64,000 bases of DNA from Phoebastria nigripes (Eukaryota > Chordata > Aves > Procellariiformes > Diomedeidae), in the NCBI GenBank assembly GCA_035582835.1, contig JAYKAV010002974.1:537000-600999 (forward strand), given 5' to 3'. This document shows positions 12,181 through 35,900 of the stretch, piece by piece (position 1 is the stretch's first letter; each line of letters starts with the position of its first letter). The notes below the pieces were generated by a model. The model ran no database searches, was not told where the DNA came from, and saw only the letters and a program-made list of their open reading frames with translations. Made by a program: the position numbers and the translations under genes.

Positions 12181-12895
12181 TCCAGAGTAGTTAGGTAGAG
12201 TTTATTTTTGTAGGGAACTCATTGAGGAAAATGCAGTATTGGACACAGGTGTGAAGAAGTTGTATTTGAAGATGTCCCAAGGATACCCTGAAAGCAGGAG
12301 GTAGCTAGAAAATAAAAAAGATAGGGCAAGGAAAAAAGGCCATTGCTCTTAAGTGGGAGGGACCCCTGAACTGTAGAAAACTAGAATACAGAAATAAAAC
12401 CACCACCCCCTCAAAAAAAGCTGTACAAAAGTGAAGTAGACTATAAAAGTTGATCTAATATTTTTACTTAATTTTAAATTCTGTATTAAAAATTAATACA
12501 TTAAACTCTTATAAAAGTAAGGCACATGCAAAACATGTTGTGCAACTTCTGACTTTCAACTCTCTTATAAACTAACAAGCATTATTTTAATTTGGCGTTT
12601 CTAAAGAGTCATTTTTCCCCATGCAGGATATGTGGAAGAAGGTTAAGTTTGACATTGCACCAGTTAAATCTAGATTCTGTGCTTTCTGTACGACAGTAAG
12701 CAGAGATGGTCATATCGTACAGTAATACAAAATAAAAACCAACTCAGGTACAGATTGTGAAGGTGATGACCAACATACAAAATTTAAGAGTGTGAAGTTA
12801 TATCCATTATAATACATCAATAATCTTATTCAGTACAGGATGATTTGGCAGCTCCAGTCTGTGTAATGCCAGTGTGCAGTTCCTAGTTATCAGNG
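12180..12895 (-). other. PDCD6: PDCD6 3' UTR (end uncertain)
   Basis: It follows the TGA stop at 12896-12898. Minus-strand polyadenylation signals are ATTAAA (complement at 12586-12591) and AATAAA (complement at 12201-12206). Either could set the transcript end; the interval given uses the more distal one. Confidence 0.45.
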
Positions 12896-22884
<9,989 letters not shown>

Positions 22885-22930
22885 GGCCCCTCCGCGGAGC
22901 CGCCGGGCAGCTCGAGCCTTCCTCCGCGCG

Positions 22931-22973
22931 CTTCCGGCACGGACCGCCTGACGCAGCGCGGCCGGTGACGTCG
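22931..22973. promoter_or_regulatory. PDCD6: ETS-like and CRE-like sites upstream of PDCD6
   Basis: CTTCCGG (22931-22937) matches an ETS core and TGACGTCG (22966-22973) a near-palindromic CRE. They lie 47-90 bases upstream of the start codon, a typical proximal promoter position. Assignment is by motif and position only. Confidence 0.5.
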
Positions 22974-23480
22974 ATGAGCCGGGCAGGCGCACGGGCCCCG
23001 CCCCGGGGAATCCCGCGAGGAGCCGCTGCGCCGCCCGCCCGTTGCCACGGCGACGGCTGCGGGGCGGAGGCGGCTAGCGCGGGGCTGGGCCGGGCCCGGT
23101 GGGGGCGAGGCGAGTCTTTCCCCCCGCGTTAGCAGGCACGGCGGGTGGTTATCCCCATTTTTCCCGCTGGGACTGAGCCTTCAGGGGCTCCCGAGGGGCG
23201 TTCTGCGGGCTCCGGCACCGGCGGCCCTCCANCCTGGGCAGCGGGGCAGGCCCCCGGGACGCCTGACGGAGGGTGGGGCAGCGGCTGCCGGGACAGCGGG
23301 CGGAGCCCGAGGTAACGGTCCACCGCAGAGCGCGCTGCGGCCGGTGCTCGGGGCCGGCGGCTGCGGCTTGGACTTCAGCGGGGCAGGCAGGGACAGGGCG
23401 TGGGATCCGCGCTGGCAGGTTAAGGGCGCTCCTCCACGCAAGCCCTCATCCACCGCGAGGGTTTCTGCAAGGGCAGGAGC

Positions 23481-24345
23481 CGTCCCCGTTCCCTGGCAGG
23501 CAGGGAGAGACTAAGGGGGCCGCACTCAGGGGAGGTGGTTTGTCATGGAAGGGAAACAGCCTAACATCCAAGAGATACAGGGTTACTGCTGCAGAGGAAG
23601 AAGGCGGTATAGGGAGAAACAAAGCCCAATGAACTGAAGCCCTTGGACAAACTGAACATCAAAAGCAAGTAACACAAGAATTTCAGGTACAGCCCAGAAA
23701 CCACAGGATTGAAATTGAAATACAAGCCAAATTAGCATCACCTCAATAATTCTTAACTGAGGGCTGAACACAACCCTCCCAAAATCAGCCTAATTCCCCT
23801 CCCCTGAGCTGCAATTTCTAGGAACAGTGTAAGGTCCCACAGGACCTGGAGTACCTCCAGACCTCGCCAACACTCCTCAGGTACAGAGATACCGACTTGA
23901 GGCTCTACTGAACCATCCTCATCCTTTGGGACAGGCTCCCCCTGTCAACGAAAAAAGCCACAGTCTTTGTTTTACCTTTTGTCCGAACTGCTGACCTTGC
24001 ATGTATCTCTTCCGGGTAAGGAGTCGTCAGCAAGCAGGGTCGACTGGCACAAGGTCTGAGTGTTCACAGGCCAAACAAGTTACACATACAAACTCCAGAA
24101 CGTTAATTAGAACAGTGTAGGCTTGTGTCTTCCTTGTACTTATCTCCGACAACTCTGGTCAGGTACTAACAGATAATGCCTTCATTGTGTCCTTCATCAA
24201 ATAATTTTAAATACACAATTTTCTAGTAATATTTTATAACAGATATTTTATAACAGATAAATACTGAAAATCAGCTTTAAGCATTAATCTGAAAATACTG
24301 TGGAAATAAAAAGACAGTATCTTGTGTTTCCAGAAAACTATTAAG
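23481..24345. other. PDCD6-EXOC3 intergenic spacer
   Basis: Sequence between the PDCD6 promoter island and the EXOC3 polyadenylation site. No coding exon and no bHLH/PAS-like sequence was seen. Confidence 0.6.
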
Positions 24346-25129
24346 TCCAAAGTTTATTCACACTTCAAACAAAACAAACAAAAAAGATTTAAATCTACTG
24401 TAAATCTGTAAGGATGCAAAGAATACATAGCTGAAGGTAGCAATGGTTTAACATTTTATTGAACAGGTGGTGCTTTATGTGCTGTTTTTAGTGAATCAAT
24501 GAAAAAAAAAGATTGTACCTCATGTGTCTATTTATTCACCCTATACTCAAATTGCACGGTAGCAATTTCATTCAGTCCCTTAGTCAGGAAGCTGATTTCA
24601 TAATTAAGTTTTCTGCAATAAACTATTTTACACCAAAGTAAGTACATACACAAAGTATAATGTGAAAGTGGATTGAGGATGTTAATGTATGCTCAATGCA
24701 GTGCCATATAAAGATAGTTCTAAAGGAGTCTGCTTAGGTATTGTAAGCGATGTATGTTAGTATATCCAGCACTAATATAGCTCTCTTGTTTTTTGGTATA
24801 AATATCTTTATATGGCATTGCAGTGCACCGTGCAAACACATCCCATGAGAAAAATGTATTTGCGGACAGCAAAAATGGCTGTAACAAATGGGTCAGTAAA
24901 AAGCCCCCTGGCCATTAGAAGCTTCATTCTTCAAACATGACCTTTACATCCATCTTCTTTCAGAAATCTGATTACATTTTCCCACATCCAAGTCTTTAGA
25001 AAGAAACACGCCTAGCAAGTATCAGTGTATATTGAACTTTACTCGAAATAGCATTGCCAAATTTGCCCTCAAATATTTCAAACCTGTTGATCCCAGACCA
25101 GTAATGACACACAAACACAGAGTTGTCAA
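24346..25129 (-). other. EXOC3: EXOC3 3' UTR
   Basis: It follows the TAA stop (25130-25132). AATAAA signals on the minus strand are complements at 24352-24357, 24454-24459 and near 24528; the most distal gives an end near 24340. It contains a long-stem inverted repeat (24694-24825). Confidence 0.6.
24694..24825 (-). repeat. Inverted repeat able to form a stem-loop in the EXOC3 3' UTR
   Basis: TGCCATATAAAGATA (24702-24716) is the exact reverse complement of 24803-24817. Pairing extends about eight more bases outward with two mismatches. The loop is about 86 bases. In the mRNA it would form a stem of about 23 bp. Confidence 0.75.
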
Positions 25130-25890
25130 TTACTTAAGAAGTTTTGGCACAGTTAGAGTAGGAACTGTAATTTCTTTAAAAATTGGCACATAGTTTGGAT
25201 TCGGTTGGCTTGGACCTTGATCCAAAGTCTCAATGATAGTCTGCTTCATATCTCTGCTGGCATCACCTCTCACTGTCAGCAAAGCTGCAATATGGTCATC
25301 CCTGCCAAAGGAAAACGGTAAAACTGGTATTAGTAGGAAACTTTGCACAAGTAAGACCTTGTCAGAAATATCACTTAGTTGGCAATCCTTTCACTCAGTT
25401 TCAGCGTGTACTTTAATCCTTAATCAGGTATCTAGTCACTCAGAACTGGCTTTCCAGCTCAATATAAAGCACTATTTTGGCTGCTCTTAGGACTCTAAAA
25501 CATATTTTATCCTCCCAAAACACAGAACGGAAGTATTTTCACTATTCCTTTGCTGTACCACTGAGTACTTAAGTACATGTACCTCCTAGTCCAGGTCACA
25601 TACACTTTATATTAGCATTATTTTTCATAAGAAAGCGGCTACATTCTAAAATATGAAAAATACAAACATATTTACACATTGTTTTAAAATTCGCCCAAGA
25701 CTACAAAGAAACCATGATGTTACCTATCTATCTTTTAACTTTGAGGGCAAAGAGAATTACCTGATATCTGGGTATTTACTGACTAAAGTTGAAACTTCCA
25801 GATAAAGCAGTGAAGGATCAGTTAGCTTGATAACCTCTGCAATGGCTTCAATGATGTCACAGAGTCCTTCAGTGTCCTCTCCAGAGCCCT

Positions 25891-25936
<46 letters not shown>

Positions 25937-26886
25937 CAAAACAAAAGCAATCCCCCCCAATATCTACAAACAATCCTTTAATTAGTATTTTGTCCGACAA
26001 TGATGTTGAATTCCCCAAAGAGCTGAATTTTCAGACATTAAGAAAACAAAATATTTGTGAATTGTCACCGTAAACCTCTTCCCTCTTTCCCTGTTCTTCT
26101 TCATCCAGAGACCTACCCTCAGAATATCAGTAAAGAAAGTCATGTCTTACAAACAGTATGTTCTATTTATCCACATGGTGATGCATTCTAGTCTTTAACT
26201 TTTGCTGATTTGCCAGCAAAAACATTAGGAATAACTGATGTGAAAGCCAGATCTCTTCTGAAACATTACTTAAAAACTGGCCCTGCATTAGCTTCCTTCT
26301 AGTCATCTGGCCACCAAGGCAGCTTTCAACAACTGATCAACTGAACTGTACTATCTATTTAATCTCTGGACTATTTTAGTACTCTTAGTTCCAGGTCATC
26401 TGGTCCTGCCAATCTGGTATTGTTCCTTTCATTTATTCCATAACCTCTACTATCAATGCCTTAATCTGAAACAGACCTTACACAGAATCCCACATAATGA
26501 AGGACTCTGATGCAGGAGTTGCCCCAACATCTTCCACAGTGAGCAGAGATGAGCCGTCCCTTCCCCACCCCNGCAGTTTTTCAGGCTTTATCTTTCTCTG
26601 CATTCTTTTTGCATTTTGTCACCTGTTGGCCCTAGGAGCTTTCCAGCAGACTCCTNCTCCTTATGCAGTTAAAAGAAGATTTAGTATTCATTTTAGGCCT
26701 ATCTTGTACATTGTTTCTCAAATACCTTTTTTGGCCTGTCTTTTCTATTTCTACTGCACTTTAAATGGGGTCAACATACTTGTCTTGTTGATTCTAAATG
26801 AATACACTGCATGCTACTCAGGTAATATGTAACTGCATCTGTTTGATGCAGTATCACCCCTTCTTCCAGCCAGGAAAAGCAAAGCC

Positions 26887-26924
<38 letters not shown>

Positions 26925-29900
26925 AACAAACAACTACTTTTTTCTTTCACTTACAAATTCAGGGTACCCGTCTCTGTGAGGCCATTCAAATATTCAGCTG
27001 CAGACAGCTGTATAAACACAAAGCAGTAGAAACTGGTGCTCAGGAACTTCAGCAGCAGGCCTGTGCGTGTTCAGAAACTCTGTCTGTGCCCTCAGCTGGC
27101 ATCCTTGATGTTCACAAGTCACCCAACGCGTTGGAGACACGGAGACCTAACTCTAGCCGTTTTCCCCAAGCAGTAAACACGTGTTGTTTATTCTAAATTA
27201 CCAGGTTAACAGCATTACCCAAAGCAAATACTTACAGCTGCAAGCTTCTTAAACAGAAATCTGAACTGTTCTGCTTCTTTGATCATTCTTTCTGCACCCT
27301 CTTTTCTCTCTTCTGCATTTTTGAAGGATATACGTTTTAACATGATTGCTCTGATGTATTCCACAACCACTCTCCGATGGGCCTCAATAGTCATTCTCTG
27401 AAAGAAAAGAAAAAGGTGGTGGATTATGCCAGTGACACCTGCAAAATGTAGCTAATTGTTCAAAGACTAAACATAATACTAGGCTTTGAAATGTGTATTT
27501 GCACTTAATCACCAGTACACAGTTTTTGCTAATACTACGCATTTTGAGTGGCTTTAGATTCTCATGACGCTAACAGGAATGAAAATCTGTCCTTCCCCAA
27601 TGAAAAGGATGTGCCAATTACGAGAAACAACAAAACCAAGATATCTCTAATGATATGTCTAAGAGGAGCACAGGCATATCCAAAGATAGAAGAACAAACA
27701 TGAAATAATTTGGATGACCCTTAGAACAGACCTGTGGTTGGCCTTGCAGCCTTGCTCTTTATATCTGGTCAAGGAATGACCAGTCATCACAGAGGCTTCT
27801 GATGGAGAACTCCAGTACATTGCATAAAGCATTGCAAATCTTGCCTACATTATCTGTGCTCTGGGTCAAGTCTGGTAAGAAGCCTGGAGAGCCAGCAGCA
27901 ATCACCTTCTCAGGTCTTCCTTGACTGCTTTGCTGTTCTGCACTTGTCTTTTTATAGGAAATAGCTACTGGTGACTAAGTGAAGCATCTGGTATTGGTGC
28001 AAGAGTAATGCTGAGGTTTGCAAATAATAAAAAAAACACCACCTCACAAAAATCCCTTTACATATATTTTCAACGCTAATATGAAGAGAGTCCTCAAATC
28101 CCACAAGGTGGGTTTTCCCCCCTCCTAAGCATGGTGGCAAAGTTCCTTACGATTAAGAAAAAGCCTGCATAACAGGTAGTCACAAACTTTTTATCATATT
28201 TTATTAGTATATATATCAAGCTTTAGTTTCAATCAACCTGTGCTTCCACTTTCAGTCAAAATTTTGGAGAAAGATTTCAGGAAAGGGGGAAAAAAAAACC
28301 CAAACCCCAAGAAAAGAGAGAAAATGACAGATTGCAAAGTACTGGAAATCACAGCCCTCATCCAGGAGGTAGAAGATGTGATTCCAAGTCCTTCTCTNAA
28401 GACTCTGCAGAAATACCAGAGTTTACTGGTTTTTCAGGGATGGCTTCTCTTGCATTTGTGGAATTGATGCCAATTACACAGAGGAAAATTAACTCCACTG
28501 AATAGACTGTGGGAGACTGACATGCATGCCCCATTCCACTGAAAAGTAAGTGAAGAACAGCTCTACTACAACTGAGAAAGAGAACACTCAAGAAGAGCCA
28601 ACAGTGAGATGACAGGGCACGTGAGGAAAACAGCACAGCAGAATGACTGTAAGATCCAGATCCCCCCTGTTCCAGAATAGTGTCCTACCCATTAAGCTAT
28701 AGTCTTTATTCGGGTGCTCTGTTCATGTGGCTTTTGAAAATTGGATTTTCAAAACAGGGTTAACAAAAAATATTTTAAAACCAGAAAAAAAAAGCCCACC
28801 CCAAACCAGGGAAACAAAAAGTGTGTCCCATCCAGTGCTATAACATATGGTGTCCTGTGTGGGAGATTTTTTTCATGCTAGTAGACAGTGGAATAGCAGG
28901 TATGATGAATGACAAAAAAGGTGTTTGTGATCTTCTTCCCCATAAGGTGGCAATAAATGCTACATGATGAAACACATGTGACTGCAGAGATTGGTATAAA
29001 CACTTAGGGAAACTCATGCCAAGCACTATTACCTCACAGTAACAAACCAGATCTGGAAAAGAAAGCTGTTCCACGGATATAGACTAATTCTGGAACCAAC
29101 CTATCTTCTTTTGTGTACTTTTTCTGGACTGAAAATGTATATAATTCACATACATAATAAGGCCTCTAGGATCTGCAAATACTGAAGGTTAAGAGGTCAC
29201 CAGAGGAACTTTGAGCATTCCTTTCTGTCTCTTTAAGAGTTAAAGTAAGAAAAAGTTAAGTGTATGATTTTGAGACTGTGTCTTTTAAGCACTTCTACTT
29301 AGTAAGTTTGTTCAAAGACCTCACCTAAATCCTGATCTTGCTAGCTTCAAATATTTCCTAAATCTTAGGGAATCATTTAAGACATGCTATCTTAACTATA
29401 CAAAACTGAATTTAATTCAATAAAGGATAAAAAAAAGTACAATACTACTAAAACGTTAAAGGATAATAGAGAAATCCAGATATCCTTTGACAAAACAAAC
29501 AAACAAAACCTAACCTAGNGCATTATGCTGCTGTAACAGTACTTTAAACGTGAGTTATGCATTTGTTAAACCTTATGGCACCAATTTAACTATGCCTCAT
29601 TATATGTATTAAAACTAGACATTACAGAATGTGCATTTATAAAGAAAGTAATTACAGGCCAGCAAAACTAGTTTCAGAAAAGCTAATTTTATCTGACTAC
29701 AAACTTCTGAGGAGAGGTAGAAAAGTACAAGCTGGTAAGAGTACAATCTAGTAACATGCCAGTACATTTTCTGGACTAAATCCTGCAACTCTAATCTCTC
29801 TTTGCTAATCTTATACGGCTGCAATCGAAATCGATGAGAGAGAGAAATGTTAGATTCAGACTTTTGCAATATGATTATGAACATTTTTTCATTTCCAGTG

Positions 29901-32900
29901 ATGAATCAATTCCAATTTCTGTATTCCAATTCTGAATTCCATTCAGTGTTCAGAAATTCAAAACCAACATGATATTCAGAGCGCATTAGCAAATTATCAT
30001 AGAATATTTTGCACCTACCTTTTTATAAGGCTTTTTTATTTTTGCAAAGTCATTGAAGTAATCCTCTACAGTAACACAGATAGTCCCCACTGCATTAGAC
30101 CCCATCAACCATTTCTTTGTCATCAGCTCATTGAGATGTGGCTGAGAAGGTAACAAACAATTGATCAGAATAAATTTTTGACACTTTCATCATATCAGTG
30201 CAGTTACAAAAAAATGGGAGGCAATTTTAAGTGTCATACATTTCTAAACTACACTCCTTCAAAAGGAATAAGCAGTTAGTGTAGGAAAATGACATGATCA
30301 GTTGTCAGAATGACAGTTGCCACAGAGTGCTACCCTGACACACACACTGGGTGTGTATGTAAACCAAATGCACTAACCTGAGCATTTGTTTCATATGAGT
30401 TCTCTAAAATCCTTTATTACGTTCTCTATTTAAATGTCTATGCTAAATAAAAAAATCAAGGTCCAAGGACAAAATTGGTGTAAGAGCTGACGATTCCAAT
30501 TTTAAATATGAGGCACTTTTAAACTGNTGTGATAATGCAACTTCATGCTTGATTTCTTGAACCGCTACTGGCTACTCAGTTGTTCCTCTTTGACGACCCC
30601 ATAAACTTCCTGTGCCTATACCAAACTTGGTGGCCTATACGCTTTACTCCTTTCCCAGAACTTCACAATACATAATTCCAGTATTCTCTACATCTACATA
30701 CCTACCTTGCTTTGTTCTCCCCAGAGGAAAAATTCTTTACATATTAGAGCATGGTATTTTCTAAATGATAATAGTGACATGAAGCTTGAGGTTAATGAAT
30801 TTCAAAGAATGGTCATTAGAGTAGATGGAGTGTCTTCTCATAATCAATGAGCATAGCTAATGAGAAATAAAGATTTTGCTTAAGAGCTCCAAGTTTAAAA
30901 TAAACACTGCTCCCACATCTTTCTTACTTGAGTCATTCAAGGTGTTTACATTAGTTCAAAATATTATTACAAATCTAACAAGTTGAGAGCATCTTTCTTC
31001 GCCCCTGCCATTTCTCTAATTTCCCTGCCTCCCTCCCCATACTCCCAATTTCTTTTTAGTAATAAAAATAATTATTTTTTTCTGAGGGATTCTATACAAG
31101 AAGCTAGAATTCTTAAATGTGGAAATTTATCAGTCAGAAAGGGCCCACCTTTAGAGTCAATTAACTATCTTAATTGTAGGTGTACTGCACCTGTACAAAG
31201 ATGATAACTTAATATCAGCAGTAGCTTCCCAAATAATTCTTAAAACACAACTACATAAGACTAAGTACAATCTGCAGAAAATATTCACTATGTACAAAGC
31301 ACCTGCCTGAAGTCATCCTGTGAAATATAATTAAGCAACCTTTCAGTCTCCTACATACAAACTATACCAGTGAAGAACAATACTGACGTTTACCGGTATT
31401 TTGCTAGCACACCACATATAAAATATGTTTAGCAATCAAAAGGCTTCGTAACTACTTCATTCCTGAATTATTTTTCTTACAAAATACTACTTCTGNTTTT
31501 TTGAGGAAAAAAAGTTCTAACCTCTAAATCCATGAAGACTTCATCTAGCAGGCTAGAGCATCCTTCTTTGGCAATGATGTCTAAAGTTGCATCCATACTT
31601 GTATGACTGCTTGACAACGTGTCTTCCATTTCAATTTTCAAGTATTTTCTTTTCAGACTGATTATAGATTCTCTGTGGCAAATAACAATGCTTTTCATCA
31701 TCCACTGATGCACAATTGCATTGCTACTAAATTTTCGGAGCGCATACACAGAAAGAGACATACTAGAGAGTCTTATTTTTGCAAGGGCAAATAATGTCTG
31801 CTGCTTGTTTTGGAAGCCTTAATTTACTCTCCAGCATGATCTGAGAGTGATCAACCTAGACTACTTCTATGTTGGTAACAAACTACTGCTGATTTGTAGA
31901 CTTGAGAATGGCAGCAGATATAGATGAACATGGGGTTGGATTGCTGAACACTGAAACATGAGCAATGAGGATTTCTTTCTCCTGTTTTGATATTCTTAAT
32001 AAAGCAAGCTCTACCCTTACTTTTCTCCAATTCAGTTCACCTTGATCACACTGCTTGAAGGTGAACTGTGAGAGATCAAATGTAAGAGAAGATGGCAGGC
32101 CCCAGACAAACTAACCGAAATGACTTTTTGAAATTCTGAAAGCTGAAGATAAATTTTTCTTTGGCAATGAAATTCTTGGAATAACAAGTGGATTTTCACT
32201 GGTGAGGGGCAATGGCCTGGCTTGCCAAAGGCAAGAGCAATCACAATATCTGCCTCCTAAAACAGTAATATATTTAAACCTGTTGTCTTTATTTAGTCAG
32301 CTAAACTATCTTAACTGAAACCCTCTTTGTATACAAAAGAAGAGAAGGTCCTGGGAACATGTAGTATTACAAATGAAATATCAATACTAATTTTTCTCAC
32401 AATACTGCAAGAACATGCAGACTTACTTAAAGGTTTGACAGTTGTTGATGACTGCAATCATGTATTGAACATAGCATTGAGGATACTGACGATTTTTGAG
32501 ATGTTCTTCTTTATACAACTGTGCTTCATCNTTGTACCTGTAACATATACAAGGAATGGCATTAAACAGACAGAAATCTGTAATAACTTAAGTACACCTG
32601 TAGGACCAAATGCTCCATAAGGGCCTGTCAGGCATTTAGAAGTATTTTACAAAGGGCTTGTTGCTCACGTGATGTTTAGTCTCTCTGTTCTGGGCAGAAT
32701 CCAGCCAAGGAGGTGTTTTTTGTCTTCCTTATGTGAGAGATACAAATTTGAGATACAAAAGAAAGCGGAACTGACTCAAAAAATTAGAGCCATTTGCAGA
32801 GAGGAACTCAAAGTGCCACTCACCAGCACAGAACAACTGCAGTGAAACTGGGGAAGGGAGGAAGAAAGCAAGAAAAGGAAAGGGAAGAAAAGCTTGGTTG

Positions 32901-35900
32901 GCATGGATATGATATGAGCAATAAAGAAACACCCACAGGAAAAACAAGCATTGGAATTGTAGGAACAAAGAGAGGNTGAGGCAGGAAAAAGCATTTATAT
33001 TTTAAAAATTATGTTACCTGGTTAGAAATGAATTCATTTGTTGAAGACATAGGAGGAGTACCTTTGTTTTCAAATCTTCATTTATCTGAGCAGCCACCTG
33101 AAGATTCTGCTCAAACATCTAAGTTAAAAACAGTTTAGTTATAAAGACAGACCCTTATCAGTGGTAAACCAAAGACAGAACTCCTGTCTTCTTGGAGACT
33201 GTCACTAGCACCAGCTCTACATGTGCTTTTTGGTTTTGTTTGTTTGTTTTAAACAAGCCCAGACAATTGCTGCTGACTAAACCAAAAATCACTATTTCCG
33301 TAAGCGTTATTAATAAATTATTGACAACCGTTAATATATGCTGCAGTTTTCTCCTGATACTGAAAACAGCTGCATTCTTTCTTCAGCAAAAAAAGTACTT
33401 AATATTTCTAATTCAGTAGGAATTTGGCTTTACAGTGGATCAAAGTTCTTGGGTCAGCTCCTCCAGCTAGTAATGAATAACCTTATAACTTGAATTCCTT
33501 TGCTTTCCCCATATATGAAAGTAGTAAGTTCACATTAGTGAAGTAGAAGGGACCCCTAAACTTTAGAAACACAACTAGGCACAAGATCTAGGTGACCTAC
33601 AGGGAACTGTGTTTGAGAGGAGGCGGACTGGAAAGGAAGGGTACAAAGGCAGGTGGAAACATGAGCTGCTTTTATGCTGAGGTGATTTTGAAAGTTTCAC
33701 TGTTACACGAATCTCAACACTGCAGCCTTTGACAGCATGACACTAGAGCCAATCAGCCACCAGTTTCTTTGACATCACACTTTCTGAAAAGGATTAGATG
33801 AAGTCAACCTTGGCGCTAATACAAATGTGGAAGAATGTACCAAAAACCCTGGATAAGAGAGGAAAAAAATAAAGTGGGAAACAAATACAGGAAGAAGAGA
33901 CCATCTATCTTTCATTGAAGGTACCTAACAAAGTATTTGTAAAGAAAAATCAGAAAGTGAGCATAATAAGTTGACATTTTTCTGGTTGATACAGATCACT
34001 AAAAACTTTCTATTTCTACTACCAACAACAGGGTGGTGCAGGTTGCTTTTTTTTTTTTTTTTTTTAATGGTGTGGGGGTTTTTGTTTTTTTGTTTGTTTG
34101 TTTGTTTGTTTTAAAGATCTTAGAAATAGCCTTATCTTTTCTGTTTTGAGGCTATTTAATAATTTGGACAGGCATTAATGATAACTGAAGTAGCGTTTAA
34201 ACAGCAACATTTTTGATCTTCAACAGAACTTTTCTTTCCAGGATTAAGGTGTTTGTATAATGAATAATTTATAGGAACAAATATATGCCTAACTACCTCA
34301 GCACCATATTAACAAACAATATTCTAATAACTTACAAACATCTCATCTGCTAGGCTTATATTACAAATTTACATGAAGAGACCTAAGTAAAAGCAGTTAA
34401 CTAGATACAAATATCAACTAAATAGGCTGGGGAAAATATGTTTCTAATATACACATAAAAAGAACTAAGTTTTTAAGCGTTAAAGGGAAAAAGGCAAATA
34501 AAAACCTCAAAAGAAACAACTCCTCCAACAAACAACTCTACAGGAAAAAAACCTATACTTCAATAGACATAGAAACAATGGCATTCCAAACAGTTTGGTT
34601 CCCCCCCTCCACCCCTCCATTCCCCCAAATGCATGTACTGCTTCTGTAGAGTTTCTAGAATAACCAAGTTCTCTTATACCTGAAAAACAATAGCTGGGAG
34701 TGTAGTCTGATAGTACCCATCTTGATCTGCTTCTGGTTCAGTTTCTTTTATCCAGTCTTTTTTATCTGTCTCCAACGCTTTTCGTAGCCAGCCAATGATG
34801 TTAGACTACATTAAATAAAGGAACGAAGAAAAGCAAAGTTTTTTTCATTTAACACAACAAAAAAAACCCTCTACAATATTTGGAATAGCAGCCATTTCCA
34901 TAATGTAGAGTGGCATAGTAACAGATAATGTGGACTACTCTTGCCATCCCTACAGTATACAGGTATCATAGACAAACTAAAACCTGCATTTACAAAGACA
35001 AAGATTAGTACTGGTAAACTAGTGATGTAGTTTGAGTCAAGCTTAGGCACATTTTGGAAGAGGAGTGCTCCAAACACAAAGAGCAAGTCAGTTTGTCAGA
35101 ATCAACATGTTAACTAATTTTGGAAATATTTATTAAGCCTCAGGCTTTAGGTTTCAAACTGAATTTTTCAACAACTGAAAAAATTAGGGTAATACTTAAT
35201 GTAGGAAAGTTAGCACATATCTGCTTGTAGTTCCTTTTACCTACATTTTAGGAAACTGATGCTTGTTACCATCGGGGACAAAACCCCAGGATTAGATTAA
35301 ATCAGTTGTGNCTCTTGGAACTTAAGTGCTGCAAAAAATAGTGATGGAGATACAATAGTTGGCTCTCCTCCCATCCAACAAGCACATTATACAGCAAACG
35401 GACATTAAGAACAACTATTTTTAGAACTAGATTAAGCCAGTTTTCTGATCACTTGCATGACCAGATACCATGGACATATTTGCAAGAGTAGGTAGTAAAG
35501 ACCAGCACATTTGCTAAACATGTAATTGGATTCTTTGATTTCTGTCCATCTAAAATAATTATCCCTATATTTTCAAAGGGTTGAAGGTTTCTGCCTCTTT
35601 TCTACTTTGTTCACATTTAGTTAAAACCCCTAGTAATATAAAGGTTCATACTTCTTTCCAATGTATAATAGGTATATTAGTGTGCCCTACCATGCAAATT
35701 AAACATGACCAGTAGGCATGTACAGAAAGTGCAAAAAAGTCTAAAATAGGTAAATTTATTTATTTATTTAAAATGCTTACATTTTTTAATGTATTAAATC
35801 AGTATCTTTTGGTCAAAACTCCTATCAGCAGATAGGATAAAGGAAGAAACTGAAAGCTGTACAATCTTCCTACACAAGAAAGGTTGTTGACCAAACACAG

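Noticed and set aside
23100..24340. AHRR exons between PDCD6 and EXOC3
   Set aside because: No bHLH or PAS-like coding sequence with splice borders is present in the gap.
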